Assembly (NCBI RefSeq): GCF_000340215.1
Contig: NW_006921538.1
Location: 2,232,001 to 2,296,000 of the forward strand
Reading direction: 5' to 3'
Source of the DNA: Pseudocercospora fijiensis CIRAD86
Lineage: Eukaryota > Ascomycota > Dothideomycetes > Mycosphaerellales > Mycosphaerellaceae
DNA length: 64,000 bases
The notes below the pieces were generated by a model. That model was not told the origin of the DNA. It did not search any database and saw nothing but the letters and a program-made list of their open reading frames with translations. Each line of letters begins with the position of its first letter. The stretch's first letter is position 1. Positions 22,291-33,500 of the stretch are shown here, piece by piece. A program made the position numbers and the translations under genes.

Positions 22291-22512
22291 TTATCGTCGT
22301 GCTATTATATAGATTTGTCGTAGCTCTTCCTTTACGACCTCTACGTAGGTCCTCGGCGCGTTATTAATAGAGTATAGCTCTACTACTATTCGGTAGCCTT
22401 CTCTGCCCGAGTCCTTTCGTTGTATTATATTAAACTGTTCGCGTCGCACTATATTCTTGCCGCGGTAGTTCCGTGCTATATAGCCTTCCTTGCTATACGT
22501 ATAGCAAGTCAA
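22291..22512 (-). pseudogene. Gag zinc-knuckle fragment of chromovirus copy 2
   Basis: This 73-codon stretch free of stops encodes the nucleocapsid end of Gag. The knuckle reads CYTYSKEGYIARNY where a retroelement normally has C-x2-C-x4-H-x4-C; the second Cys, the His and the last Cys have all become Tyr. TGC to TAC and CAC to TAC are the expected RIP changes, so the knuckle cannot bind zinc. Confidence 0.7.
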
Positions 22513-23369
22513 TCTTCCTGCTTTCTTAGGCGAACTCTTGCCTTTTCTTCCTTTAATTGCTCGACCCTTCTAAGTAGCGTCTAGCTCTATTAGTTGCGCA
22601 CCGTAGTAGTTATTCCCTTTTAGTTTATCGTAGGTACTATAGTTTCGTCTATTATCGTATCTAGGAGTATAACTAGCTTTTCTAGAAGTCTTGGAATCGT
22701 AACGTCGTTCTAAAGCTCGTTCGTAGAGCCTATCGTCGAGATCGATCGTAACCTTAACCAATGTTCCTATATTATCTATTTTTCTACCGTCGCGTATAAG
22801 CTCGTCTTTAACGTTATCCTTAAGACCTCGCCGATATATTGTTATAAGAGCTTCGTCGTCCTAATCCGTAAGTTAGGCGTATTCCTGAAATTTGGCGGCG
22901 TAATCGGCATATAACCCCTTCTAAGTTAAATGTTAGATAACCCTAACTGCGGTAGTAACTTCGTTAGAAGATCTAAAGACCTTCTTTATCGTACGCTTAA
23001 GATTTTCGTAGCTTGCGAAGATTCTATCCGAATTGTCGGTCCCGTTGCTATCTAGATAGGTCCTAAGAAATAGTTTAACCTAATGCTAAGCCCTGCCTCG
23101 CATAAACGTCGTTGCGAAGACTGGCTTTAAGTTATCTTGAACCTGGTTGAACATAAAATATATATCTATCTAGCTAACCTAGGTATCGAATTTGTCTCGG
23201 TCGCCGTAATAAAAGTCTAGCTTTCCGATCTTAAGAGAATCGTTTCCGGCATAGGTTCCGAGTATATTGCTAGTACTAGAGGTAGTACGTCGAGTACTGC
23301 CTATCTCGCTAAGGGCGGGAGTTCCCCTTCCGACTTGTAATAAGGCACTTATCCTAAGGGCGTTCAAAG

Positions 23370-23715
23370 TGTTACGGTTACTCGCGACAGATCGTTAAGT
23401 GACTTCTTATTACGTGCAAGCCGAGGCTTCTTTAGAGAGGCTAATATAAGCGGGAGGCAGAGACAGAATAATTGGTATAAAGGTAATTCCAATTAGTAAG
23501 TAGGTAATATAAGTTGAACGCCTCGAGCTATAAGGGCATTCCGGCGTTCCTAAATACAAAGGAGACATCTTGTCTATAGTCGTAAGCGACGTAAGCGACG
23601 CTGTCGCTCTCGACCGCTCCTATCGCTCCTAGTAAGATAGAGCGATAGCTCAGCCTACTAGTCTTAGCGTCGCTCTAAGATCATGTGAGGACTCTAACCA
23701 ATCAGATCCGTAACA
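23370..23715 (-). repeat. 5' LTR of chromovirus copy 2
   Basis: 346 bp with intact TGTTACGG...CCGTAACA ends, followed directly by the CGTCG duplication. Confidence 0.9.
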
Positions 23716-24314
23716 CGTCGTTCCTCCTATTCTAGCGAAGCGCCTAACGACAAACCGTTCTATCTAGGCTTAGTTACGGTTATAGGCATACTAACTAGCA
23801 CTAAATTAACTAAATAGCTTAGCAAATATACACTTTAGCGACTTCGATATATAGAGATGCACCTAGATTTTAATAAGTATAAGAATATCGCATTTTGTAA
23901 TAATACCGTCGCTTTACAAATGCAAAAGTTATAAGCTACAAACATAAATTACTAGTTGCAGCTATACCGTTTGCCTACCTATATTAGGTTTACTACTATA
24001 TAAACACTGCACTTCTCGAATATTTAACTAGCCGCGCCCCTTCTTTAAAATACGCTCTATAACCTCCGCTTGTCCTTTTAACTACCTCTTATTTATACAC
24101 TTTACCGTTGCTTAGTAGGGCAAATCTACGTCTTGTATATAAAAGTAGCACCCGCTTATAAACTTTAAGTATGTCGTATAAGCTCCGCTTATAGTCCGTA
24201 TATCCTCCTATAACTTTATCTTTAATCTTCCTACCGCCGCCGCCGTATAGATCTACTAAATCTATTAAACTAATAGTATACTCGATAGTACGCGTATACT
24301 ATAGGAAGAGAGAA

Positions 24315-27300
24315 GTAGCGCTACCGCTAGAAGCGCGAAGCCGAGAAGCAGGCAAGCTAGCGTAAGAAGCGACTCGAGCGACAAGAACTAGACTAAGCCC
24401 CTTTACTAGGTCGTATAGCGGTATCTCGGATACGACTAGACTTCGGTATTCTACTAACAATACTACCTCGCTTGTATTCCGAGTTGCCGCGCTATTTCCG
24501 CCGTAGAATCGATAAGATATATTAAGAATCTATAGCTCGTATTTAAGAGTTAGTATAGCAGGCAGGCTAGTTTAAAGAGACGGTCTAATTCTAGCGAGAA
24601 ATTATCGAGAAGGGTTTAGTTAAGATACTCGATCTAAAGTACCCTAATATAGGATACGTACCGACCTTACTATAGGTTGCAGTCCTGTACGCCTTAATCT
24701 ATAGCTAGAACGACGTACTATTTATCGCCCGTATAGAAGAGAGTAAGAGTCTGCCTTTCTAGGGCTATGCGCTAATAACTAGGAAGATTGTTATTTAGTA
24801 TACACTACTTAATCGTCTCGGCGCTAAGCAGGTAGCAGCTATAGAGCGAATAGCGGCTTCTACCTCTAGACTGCTTTATGCTATATATATCTCTATAGAA
24901 ACGAAGAAGATCGATCCTAGTATATTTAAGAATATTCTCGAGGGTCGTATCTAGTATATCCTTCTTAGTCCTAAGCAGATAGCATCTCCTTAGTTTCTAG
25001 CGTTACTAAACGACCCGCGCGTCCGTAAGAGGGTTAGTCTAATTGTCTTCGATAAGTATTACTTAGTATATAAGTAGGGAGAGCTATCTAGATTCCGGAA
25101 CGAGTTACTCCTAGGTATACTAAGTACGCGACTATCTGCGTACCGATACTAACACTCTTCTTACGTCTACGACAGTAGATAATAAATATATAGAATACAT
25201 TAAGAAGCATACTAGCCTGCGTAAAGAAGGAGACGGCGCATTCGAAATTAAGGTTATTCGTAGTAGTATCGATTGGCTAGAGGTAATATATATTATTAAG
25301 TTTATCCCCTATAAGCACCTTAGCGACTACGATATACTATACGTTGTTATCGACAATGCCGTCGCATATCTAGCTATCGGAAATAGCGAAGATCTAGCTA
25401 TCGTTAATAGCGATAGTATAGTAAGCATTACCGCCGGGTCCGCTACTCCTTAGAATATACGCAAGTCTCTAGTTTTTATCGATAGTCGTAGCTATATTAA
25501 TAACTTTATCGATATCGCTCGCAACTAGTTGCTCTATCTAACTAAGGACAATCCGGATCTAACAAAGCGGTACTAGTATAGAGGTATAGGTCCTAGTATA
25601 GACGTAACCCGTACTATTTCATTCTATACTATATATATGCCTAAACTAGACTAGGATAATCGATACGATAAGTATTGCAAGCTAGACTCCGATATCTAAT
25701 ATATAGCGGCGACAATAGCTGCTAGTATTAGACTAGATATGCTAGATATCGTCGACGTATACTAATAGAAGTTTAATATTACTCGAGACCCTAGAGATCT
25801 TTAATAGCAGTTAGGTCGTATTATACGTCTTATAGCCCGTATTATAGATAAAGGATTCTTTCTAGAGCTACATTTCTATCGCCCTCGTACCTTTATCTTC
25901 GTTCTATACTACGCTAGCGATTATATTAAACTTATGCTACCGGAGGCTAGAATGCTCTCTATCCTGCTACTAGAGCAAGCTAATCGTAGTCGGGGTCGTA
26001 GAGCTCGTAGAGGTCGTAGTCGTAATCGCGGTCGTAGCGCTCGCGGAGGTTGTAGTCGCTATACTACTAGACCTAGTAGACTACGTAATAAGCTTCCTAG
26101 TAAGGATGTCGGTAGCACTTCCGACTAAGAAGACGATATACGTAGCGAAACTAGAACAGATACTAGTAATAATAGTCCTATTAGAAGTATAGTAATTCTA
26201 AGTAATAAGGGTAAAGGAAAGGCTAGCGACTATTAGAACGCGAAGGAGTTAGAGGCTCGTAAGAAGATCCCGAAGATCTTTATAGGTACTTTTAATAACT
26301 ATCTAAAGATTCTAGGTCGATGCTACCGCGTTATAATAAATAAGTACTATAGAGAGCATCTGTCGTAGTACCTATACCCGCTTAGATAGGTAGCCGACGA
26401 GGACTGTTATAACTTCTACAACCTAAGCCTTATAGGTAATCTACCTTAGCCTCCTATTAAGCGCGTTAAGCCGATCAATCTACTAGGTACTAGTAGTAGA
26501 CCCGGTTTTACACTTCCGCGTATTAAGAAATAGTACTTAACGAAGATCGATATAAAGTATCTACGCAAGAATCGATTGTTTCGTATTCTAGGTAGCCTAT
26601 ATATGCTAGATAGATTAATGTAGTCTATATCGGACGTCTTTAAGCTTACTCGGTCGTATAAAGCTTAGGATAAGAGTATAAACTTCGATATAGAAAAGCT
26701 AATACAGACTATACCTAGGTTAGTAGATTAGGAATACTAGGATAATCTTAATAAGTTAGTCGCTTTCCTTATTAGTATTACTAAGGATGTCTATACCGAT
26801 TAGGAGGCAGCTAAGGCCGAGAAGAAGGCTAAGCAAGTCGCGGCCTAGAAGAAGGATAAGACTACTACTACTGCTGCTACCGCCGCCGCCGCTATATTAG
26901 ATAGCTTAGATAGTCGAAGCGAGTAAGCAGCTTAACTAGTTGTCTCTTAGACCCTAGAGTAGATAGTATAGGCTCGACAAAACCTAGACTAGTCTCTACG
27001 GCGGCGTAGCGGCGCTCTGCCTTTATTAATACTATTCGCTAGTCCGGTATCTAACTTAAGAATGCTTTAGCCTCTAGTCCTGCTCCTAGTCCTGCTCCTA
27101 GTCCTGCTCCTAGTCCTGCTCCTAGTCCTACTCCTAGTCCTGCTCCTAGTATACTAGGCGATAGCAGTAACTTAGGTAACTCTAGCCCCGAGGAGCCGGC
27201 TATCTAGAGCAGTGCTCGACCTAAGAAGAGACAGAAGGGACGTCGTAGTGCTATTGCTCGGTCTTAAGCCTAACTAGGTTCCTCTAAAGTAGGATCTACC

Positions 27301-27540
27301 GCTACTAAGGTCGCTAGTACCGTACCTTTAGAGGAAGAAGAGGCTATAACTATAGTTTAAGCAGAGGAGGCTTTAACTTAGGCCTATATAAGCCGCCGTA
27401 GTAGCCGTAATATTCGCGTTACTAAGCGTAGAGAGAGCGTATACGGAGAGGGTGCTCGTACGAGAAGCTTAAGTATAGTAAGCAGCCGTAGTAGTAGAGT
27501 TAACGACGATATCCTGTCCTAGTATCTGCCGAGTAGGTAG
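24315..27540 (+). pseudogene. RecQ-type DNA helicase, RIP-inactivated
   Basis: RecQ enzymes are 3'-5' SF2 DNA helicases; telomere-linked members are common in fungal repeats. The frame shows helicase motifs in order. There is a degraded Walker A (ARIEESKSLPFQGY, about 24,730-24,770), then LLSPKQIASPQF, then a motif II that reads FDKYYLV at 25,048-25,068. It was probably DECHLV, with Glu to Lys, Cys to Tyr and His to Tyr by RIP. After a frame change near 25,130-25,165 come FIDSR, motif V IAATIAASIRLDM (about 25,697-25,740) and motif VI QQLGRIIR (about 25,806-25,835). An Arg/Gly-rich segment (25,975-26,090) and a long C-terminal region of unknown type follow to about 27,000, then repeats. Stops are TAG/TAA. 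The protein cannot be functional. Confidence 0.8.
27079..27152 (+). repeat. 12-bp tandem repeat CCTGCTCCTAGT
   Basis: About six copies, one with a CTG to CTA change. In one frame they would encode Pro-Ala-Pro-Ser, in the helicase frame Leu-Val-Leu-Leu; the Pro/Ser reading is the more natural protein repeat, implying a frame slip here. Confidence 0.8.
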
Positions 27541-27549
27541 TAGAGATTA

Positions 27550-27725
27550 GCGCTAGAAATGGCACTAGAATAGCGCTAGAAATGGCACTAGAATAGCGCT
27601 AGAAATGGCACTAGAATAGCGCTAGAAATAGCACTAGAATAGCGCTAGAAATAGTACTAGGATTAGCGATAAAATAGCGCTAGAATTAGCAATAGAGATA
27701 GTGCTAGAGATAGTACTAGAATTAG
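27550..27725 (+). repeat. 24-bp minisatellite, possibly coding (ALEMALE-Gln)
   Basis: Four clear 24-bp units (27,550-27,645) are followed by decaying ones. Each unit reads Ala-Leu-Glu-Met-Ala-Leu-Glu-stop, where the TAG would be CAG (Gln) before RIP, so the array may have encoded an eight-residue helical repeat at the end of the helicase fossil. Confidence 0.7.
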
Positions 27726-28067
27726 CATTTAATAAGGTCCTTCCTAACTACCCTTCTATTATGTCCTTATAAGCTCGCTAAGCAGGCTCTTCTATCGTGT
27801 CCTTTACGATAAGGGTTTGTAGATAGTTGTAGGTGTCGATAGTCGTAGGTATCGATAGTCGTTTTTTTTTCCGATAGTATATAAGAGCTAGGCGAGAAGC
27901 GTAAATTCGAGGAAGCGATAAGGATACCGAGTCCCGCTAAGACCCCGGATTTAGTATAGTAGAGCGCTTAATTAGTAGGATTAAACGTTATAGCTACTTC
28001 CTTCCGCGTATTTACAATCCGACTTTTACGACTTTTATAACAGCATATTACTAATATAGCGAGATAC

Positions 28068-28130
28068 GTCGATTAAGCGCATTTCTAGCAAATAGTGCTA
28101 ACAAAAGTGTCTAATACGATAACGACGGCC
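28068..28130. repeat. Dispersed 63-bp repeat, copy 2
   Basis: It matches 15,366-15,428, best over its last 34 bp. Both copies lie in non-coding RIP DNA in the same orientation. Confidence 0.5.
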
Positions 28131-29837
28131 GCCTTAGGCACTAAGAACCGCCTCCGAAACCCGAGAAGTTACCGATACTAGCGACACTAGCGACACTAGC
28201 GACACTAGTACTATACTTATTATACCGCAGCTATTAGCACTACAATATATATAGTAAGGATAGATACGTAGGGCAATAACATATATCGAGCGCTCGTAAA
28301 AGCACCCTTCGAGAAGCTACGATAGCCCTCTTACGTTAACGCCCTCTATTGCTTAGACTCTCCTAGAACGATCATTCCGATAACTAGTTACTATACGAGG
28401 CAGAGAAGAACGAGCAGTAGCGTCCGGGGATCTAATTAACTAGCGGCACTAAGCGGCTATAGAAGCATACACTCCGAAGCATACTAGAATTATACATAGC
28501 CTATATACTACGCGTAATACGCAACAATTAACGCATTCTATTACTAACTATAGCACGAGGTATATAGGAAGGGACTTATTAAGCGAAACAATAACAGCTT
28601 ATTCGCTAAAGCGATACTTATTAGTACCTAGACAATAATAGAGTGTAACCGCGCCCTTAGTATTAGAGACACCGCGAAAAAGGTTGTCGAGCGCGTTATA
28701 GTCGTATAGCAATATCGATACGCTTACTAGAAGAGGAGGCGCACTATAGTCGAATAGTAGTCTTAATACGTAAAGGGCTATAGTCGCGTAGCAGTACTAC
28801 AGTCGTATAGTAGTAAAGACTAAGACTAAGCGCCTTCGGGCTTAAGTATACTAGAGGCCCTTACGCAACGACTAAGGTTATTATAACTAACAGTCCTAAC
28901 GAAGGCGTTACGCCGACTTAACTAGATACGCGTATATTATCCTATAAAGAATCCGAACGTAGGAAGCCTGTAGCCGCTACTTAAGGTATACCTTACTAAA
29001 GAGTTTTTACCGAGTTAGGCCTATAGCAATGCTACGAACTAACCTACTTAGTAGGAGAGTCGCTATCGAGCCGCTACTTAAGGTATACTTTACTAAAGAG
29101 TTTTTACCGAGTTAGACCGTTAGCCGTATTATAGGTGTACCTTACTAAAGAGTTTTTACCTCCGCTAATCTATCTAAGACCTCTATAGTTTGTACTAAGA
29201 CTGCGATGTTCTAATAATAACTATACTCTTTCGGTTAAATGCGTAGTCGGCGCCCGCTAAAGCTATAGAAACAACCTACTCGCTAGGAGAGTCGCCTTTG
29301 CAACGTCTTGCGTTAATAAAGCCTATCGGAGACTAAAAGGACTAAACAAACTACCTACCGAGGAACCTTAACTATTAGATAAGCGGCTCTATCGGTAGCA
29401 AGCCGTAGAACTAGCAAGGAATAGTATTAATCGCTATAGAGCTACCTATATACGACAAAGAGGTATCGACACTATTGCTAAGAAGCCGACAGCTGGTATA
29501 TTACTAGGGGTGTTAGTATATTAGTATATATAGAAGAAGAAGAAGAAGAAGTTAAACTAGGAAGCGTAGGTCTATATTAGCGTATCGTAGCTAAGGTTTG
29601 CCTCTACTAATAGGATTGCGCTATTTACGCTATAATAGCAAGGCAACAATAACGGCTATATATTATCGCACTTTTAACGCAATAGCCGCCGACTGCTGCT
29701 AGTCGAATGCCTAAGGCTAGAATTGCTCTACGCTCGTTAGCCGGTTATTAACGAGGCACGCACTCTAGTCTACCTAGGTACGCACTCTAGTCTACCGCTA
29801 CTACTTTGCCGCTAACCGCTAGTTAGAGTAACGCTAG

Positions 29838-30068
29838 TTATTAAGCGATTATCGTACGCCTAGCCTAGCCTAGCTATTAAGCGATTATCGTACGCCTAGC
29901 CTAGCCTAGCTATTAAGCTATTATTGTACGCCTAGCCTAGCTAGCTATTAAGCGATTATCGTACGCCTAGCCTAGCTAGCTATTAAGCGATTATCGTACG
30001 CCTAGCCTAGCTAGCTATTAAGCGATTATCGTACGCCTAGCCTAGCTAGCTATTAAACTATTATCGTA
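29838..30068. repeat. Tandem array of about seven 35-bp units
   Basis: Units of the form TATTAAGCGATTATCGTACG plus a CCTAGCCTAGCTAGC tail repeat with one or two changes each. The array is bracketed by direct copies of a segment containing GCACGYACTCTAGTCTACCG (about 29,757 and 30,071), suggesting expansion between flanking repeats. Confidence 0.85.
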
Positions 30069-30207
30069 CGAGGCACGTACTCTAGTCTACCGCTATTACT
30101 TCGCCGCTAGGCGCGTATAATCTAGAGCTGCTATAGGACAACGACGATATTACAGGCGTTAGTTTAGTGCTTAGACAAGAATAGTCCTACCTTAATATAT
30201 TAAATAT

Positions 30208-30291
30208 TATACTCTATACTCTATACTCTATACTCTATGCTCTATACTCTATACTCTATACTCGACTGCTCTATACTCTATACTCTATGCT
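30208..30291. repeat. 7-bp microsatellite ACTCTAT
   Basis: About twelve units of ACTCTAT, with interruptions (TGCTCTA, CTCGACTG). It separates the repeat-rich region from the start of the minus-strand fossil's downstream side. Confidence 0.85.
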
Positions 30292-30689
30292 CTGTTCCTT
30301 TAGAAGTTACTACTACCCTCGGCGCTAAATGTATTACCTATTCCTCTAAGCAGACTAATACTAGTATTAGTACTAGTAAGATCTAGAGTCTCGACTTCCT
30401 CGATAATCCGAGCGAAGCTATCTGCTATATCGATCTACGTATTATCTCGCTCTAGATTAAGGATAGCATCCTTAGCTAGACTAAGACTAAGACCTTTACC
30501 GAATCGAGTAGTAGCATTAGGACTGTCTAATATATTAGCCTAAAGTACAGTTAAGCGACCCCTTATATACCGCTTATTTGCTATATTAAATGTGTCGACT
30601 ACGGATAGCATTAGATCTATACCGACCTCGTAGATATTATCCGACAGAGTAAAGCTATTGCCGTACTACTACTTCGCAAACCTATCGAT

Positions 30690-33500
30690 ACGAATCTTAT
30701 CTATACGGTTAAAAATACCTATACTAATATCCTTCTCGGTACGGTAGCTTATACGCTATATACTAGAGCTTTCCTTAAATATACTCTTAATAAGGCGAGA
30801 GGACTTACGGTTTATAGCGACCTTCTCGAAGACCGTAGGAAGGCCGTATATTAAGTTGCTAAGGCGTATATAGTCCTAAGATAGGTCGTAGTTATAGAGT
30901 TCAATTATCTCGTTAGCACCGATAGTATAGCCTTTCTTGCTAGATAGATTAACGTATATAGTACCGAGGATTGCCTTCTATAGCTTAGGCGTACTGCCCT
31001 TATTAAGAAGGTAGTATATATATATTATTAGTCGCCTATAATTAGCTTGTCTAGCACCGATGAAATATAGAACTATATAGTTAACATAGCGGCGGATATA
31101 ACTAATATCTTCTATACGAACGGCGTATCGGAGACGAAAGAATAGAGAGATCTCCTTTAGCATTCTATATATCGAGGTAAAGGCCGCATCTAGGCTAACC
31201 GGATTAGTTGCACCCTCGTCGATAGAAGGGCAATCTAGTATACTATCCTATACCTTAGGTAAAAACACTAGTTATCGGATCTGCTTTACGATATCGAGAT
31301 AGTTAGATGCAGTTACTTTGTCCTTAATCGCCTATAGGACGACTTTATAACGAGTCTCTTCGCCCTTTAATAGATCTGTTATATCCTCTATAATAATTTT
31401 TCGGTCGACAAGAATCTAATAGAAGATAGCGACAATACGGGTATTAAATAAGCGCTTTAGTAGGCTCTATATTCGGAAGAACTTAGGGGACTTTAGATCG
31501 ACCTCCTTTATATCCTAGAAGTTAACATCCGAGCGTAGGGAAGCAGAGATATTAAGCTTGTCGCCGGCCTTGTTTCTATACTAATTAGTGCGGAACATAG
31601 TATAGCAGAGGTTTATAAAGGTATATATTATAGTAGGTACGCTAAGGATATGCTACTTTCTATTATATAGAGCCTTGTTCTCGATACTACCGAATACTAT
31701 GTGTAGTATACGCTCTACGGTTAACTAATTACCGATATTTAAGATAAGGCGCTTTGCGAAGATCGGGTCCTCTAGCTTTAGTCTAAGGTTAGTTAGGTAC
31801 AGGTTATTATAGACAAGCAGTATACCCTTATTCGATATCTTATCGTTCTAGGATAGCGGTATTAATAGGATCGGAGTCTTGCCTTTAAAGCTATATTCGA
31901 TCTCTAGAAATTGCGGGCGGCTAATCCGGTTACTATTTACATTAACGACGTTAGCATTCTTAGCCGCCTTAAAGATAGACTTAACTACATCGCCGAAGAT
32001 ATATAAGATAGCCTTATCTATCTAGAACAGCTCGACTAGCTCGATAGTATCGTCGCTATCGATATTGTCGATAATACTCTAAGGAACGACTAGCTTAGAG
32101 CGATTATATATATCCTAGGTTAAGCTACTATCCGGAAAGTTATCGCAAAGCGCGATATACGAGTTAGTAATATTAACCTACTCGTTATTATCCGCAATAT
32201 CCTAGTCCTTCTTCTTAGATTACCGATTGAAGTTATTATAACAAATCTACTAGATAAATAGTATAACCTACTCTTTAATCTTTAATCTCTAGACGTCGGC
32301 ATTCTTCTTAATTAGTATCTATATAGTCTTATACGAAGGCACGAGACCTATATTACAGAAGGTGTTAACAATATATACTAGCAGGTTACCGATATATACT
32401 AAAAGAAGACTAAGAGATTTTAGTAACTAAGAAGCGCGCTTTATTGCTATCGAATATACTACTATATAGGTAAGCGTATAGATCCGCTTCTATATTATAC
32501 TACGCTTATCTTCGAACGACATTGCTCGCTACTTAGTATCCTTCCGAGTGTTTAGTAATATAAAGTCTTCGAGCAGGCGGTACTAATTTAGGGCGATATT
32601 ATAGATTACATCGTATATCTCAAATAGGCGACGTAGTTTAGCGAGGCTATCTTCCGGCTTATAGGCATCGAAGAACTTCTTACCGATTAGATTCTTTACC
32701 TCGGACCGTAGCTCGACTATACTAACAAGGTGCTTATTAGGCTAGAGGTCTTATATAGTATATATGCGCTTCCGATGTGTCTTAGTACCCTCCTTACTGC
32801 CCTAGATATATATTATCTCCTTAAAGCTAATGCCGAGTATACGTATGTTTACTATAACGGCCTTATACTTCTGCTTCTTAGTTATCCTTAGGCGGCGGTC
32901 GCTAGTAACAGTATCTAGCTTAGAATCTTTATCCTCTTTATTATCTATCTCTACGAGGATACGGGCGCCTAGGCGCTAGGTAGGTATATCGCTATTATTA
33001 TCGTTAGATACGTTGCTATTTCGGTTCTCGAGCTTAATCTCGTCCTCGCTCTACGATTCTTCTTAGACATTAGTATCCTCGTCCTCGGTTATACTATTAT
33101 TCTCGTTAGGTTAGGTATAGTTAACGTTACGATTAGTATTTCGTAGGCAGCGAGGAGCTATAGTACGACCTAAAGGCTAGCGTCGAGCAGCTAGGCGGTC
33201 CTCGTTACCTAGCATACTCTCGGAGTTGTAATAGTCGCTATAATACTAGCGCTAGCGGCGGCGATTTATATCGATTATATAGTCTAGTAGGTCGGACGTC
33301 TAGCCTAGCAGATCTATATCCTCCGAAGTAATTATCTCTTTATTTTTATCGTCTAGTCGAGGCGGTAAGGCGGTATTATCTTCGTAATAGTCGAGTTTAG
33401 ATATAGCTAGAATATTAGAGAGATACGAAGAAAAAGTATACTAAGTACTTCCGCCTAGACGACGATCGAGCTCGGAGATATTAGGCTAATTAGTTAAGTT
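30690..33500 (-). pseudogene. Long RIP-killed minus-strand frame, possibly DUF6589-like
   Basis: Reading leftward from about 33,400 there is an acidic N-terminal region, then a long globular frame. It includes SFKGKTPILLIPLSQND, an LNIGNQLTVERI block (about 31,715-31,750), SLRSDVNFQDI and FFRIQSLLKRLFN, then a stop-free stretch at 30,978-31,163. Interruptions are TAG/TAA. The GNQLTVERI block recalls the GDQLTV.R motif of fungal DUF6589 proteins, but I rest this on one motif only. It converges with the RecQ fossil across the repeat array, so the two could be cargo of one element. Confidence 0.4.

Larger units (their letters stand above)
16741..23715 (-). mobile_element. Full-length Ty3/gypsy chromovirus copy 2 with CGTCG target duplication
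   Basis: This complete 6,975-bp element is on the minus strand and flanked by CGTCG on both sides (16,736-16,740 and 23,716-23,720). The two 346-bp LTRs are 16,741-17,086 (3') and 23,370-23,715 (5'). From right to left it reads gag with a zinc knuckle near 22,512, protease/reverse transcriptase with YIDDILVY (about 20,228-20,260), RNase H, integrase with a KCLQC zinc pair (about 19,140-19,155), a GPY/F-like segment (18,244-18,340) and a chromodomain piece YLIKWKGY (about 18,035-18,085). A 100-N gap lies between the last two. The zinc knuckle, expected as Cys-Cys-His-Cys, reads Cys-Tyr-Tyr-Tyr, all explicable by RIP transitions. Chromodomain integrases are known to direct insertion into heterochromatin. 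Confidence 0.9.
27726..30207. other. Repeat-rich TA-rich DNA, no recognisable gene
   Basis: The region contains three ACTAGCGAC-type 10-bp units (about 28,180-28,212), the second copy of the dispersed 63-bp repeat (28,068-28,130), three copies of a segment ending CTAAAGAGTTTTTACC (about 28,978, 29,073 and 29,130), and the 35-bp array described separately. No long frame could be followed. Confidence 0.6.

Noticed and set aside
25934..26128. Arg/Gly-rich 64-residue open frame as a separate protamine-like gene
   Set aside because: It lies in the same frame as the RecQ helicase fossil and is simply a stretch without RIP stops.
29838..30068. CRISPR-like array
   Set aside because: Units are head-to-tail without spacers, in a fungal nuclear genome; it is a minisatellite.
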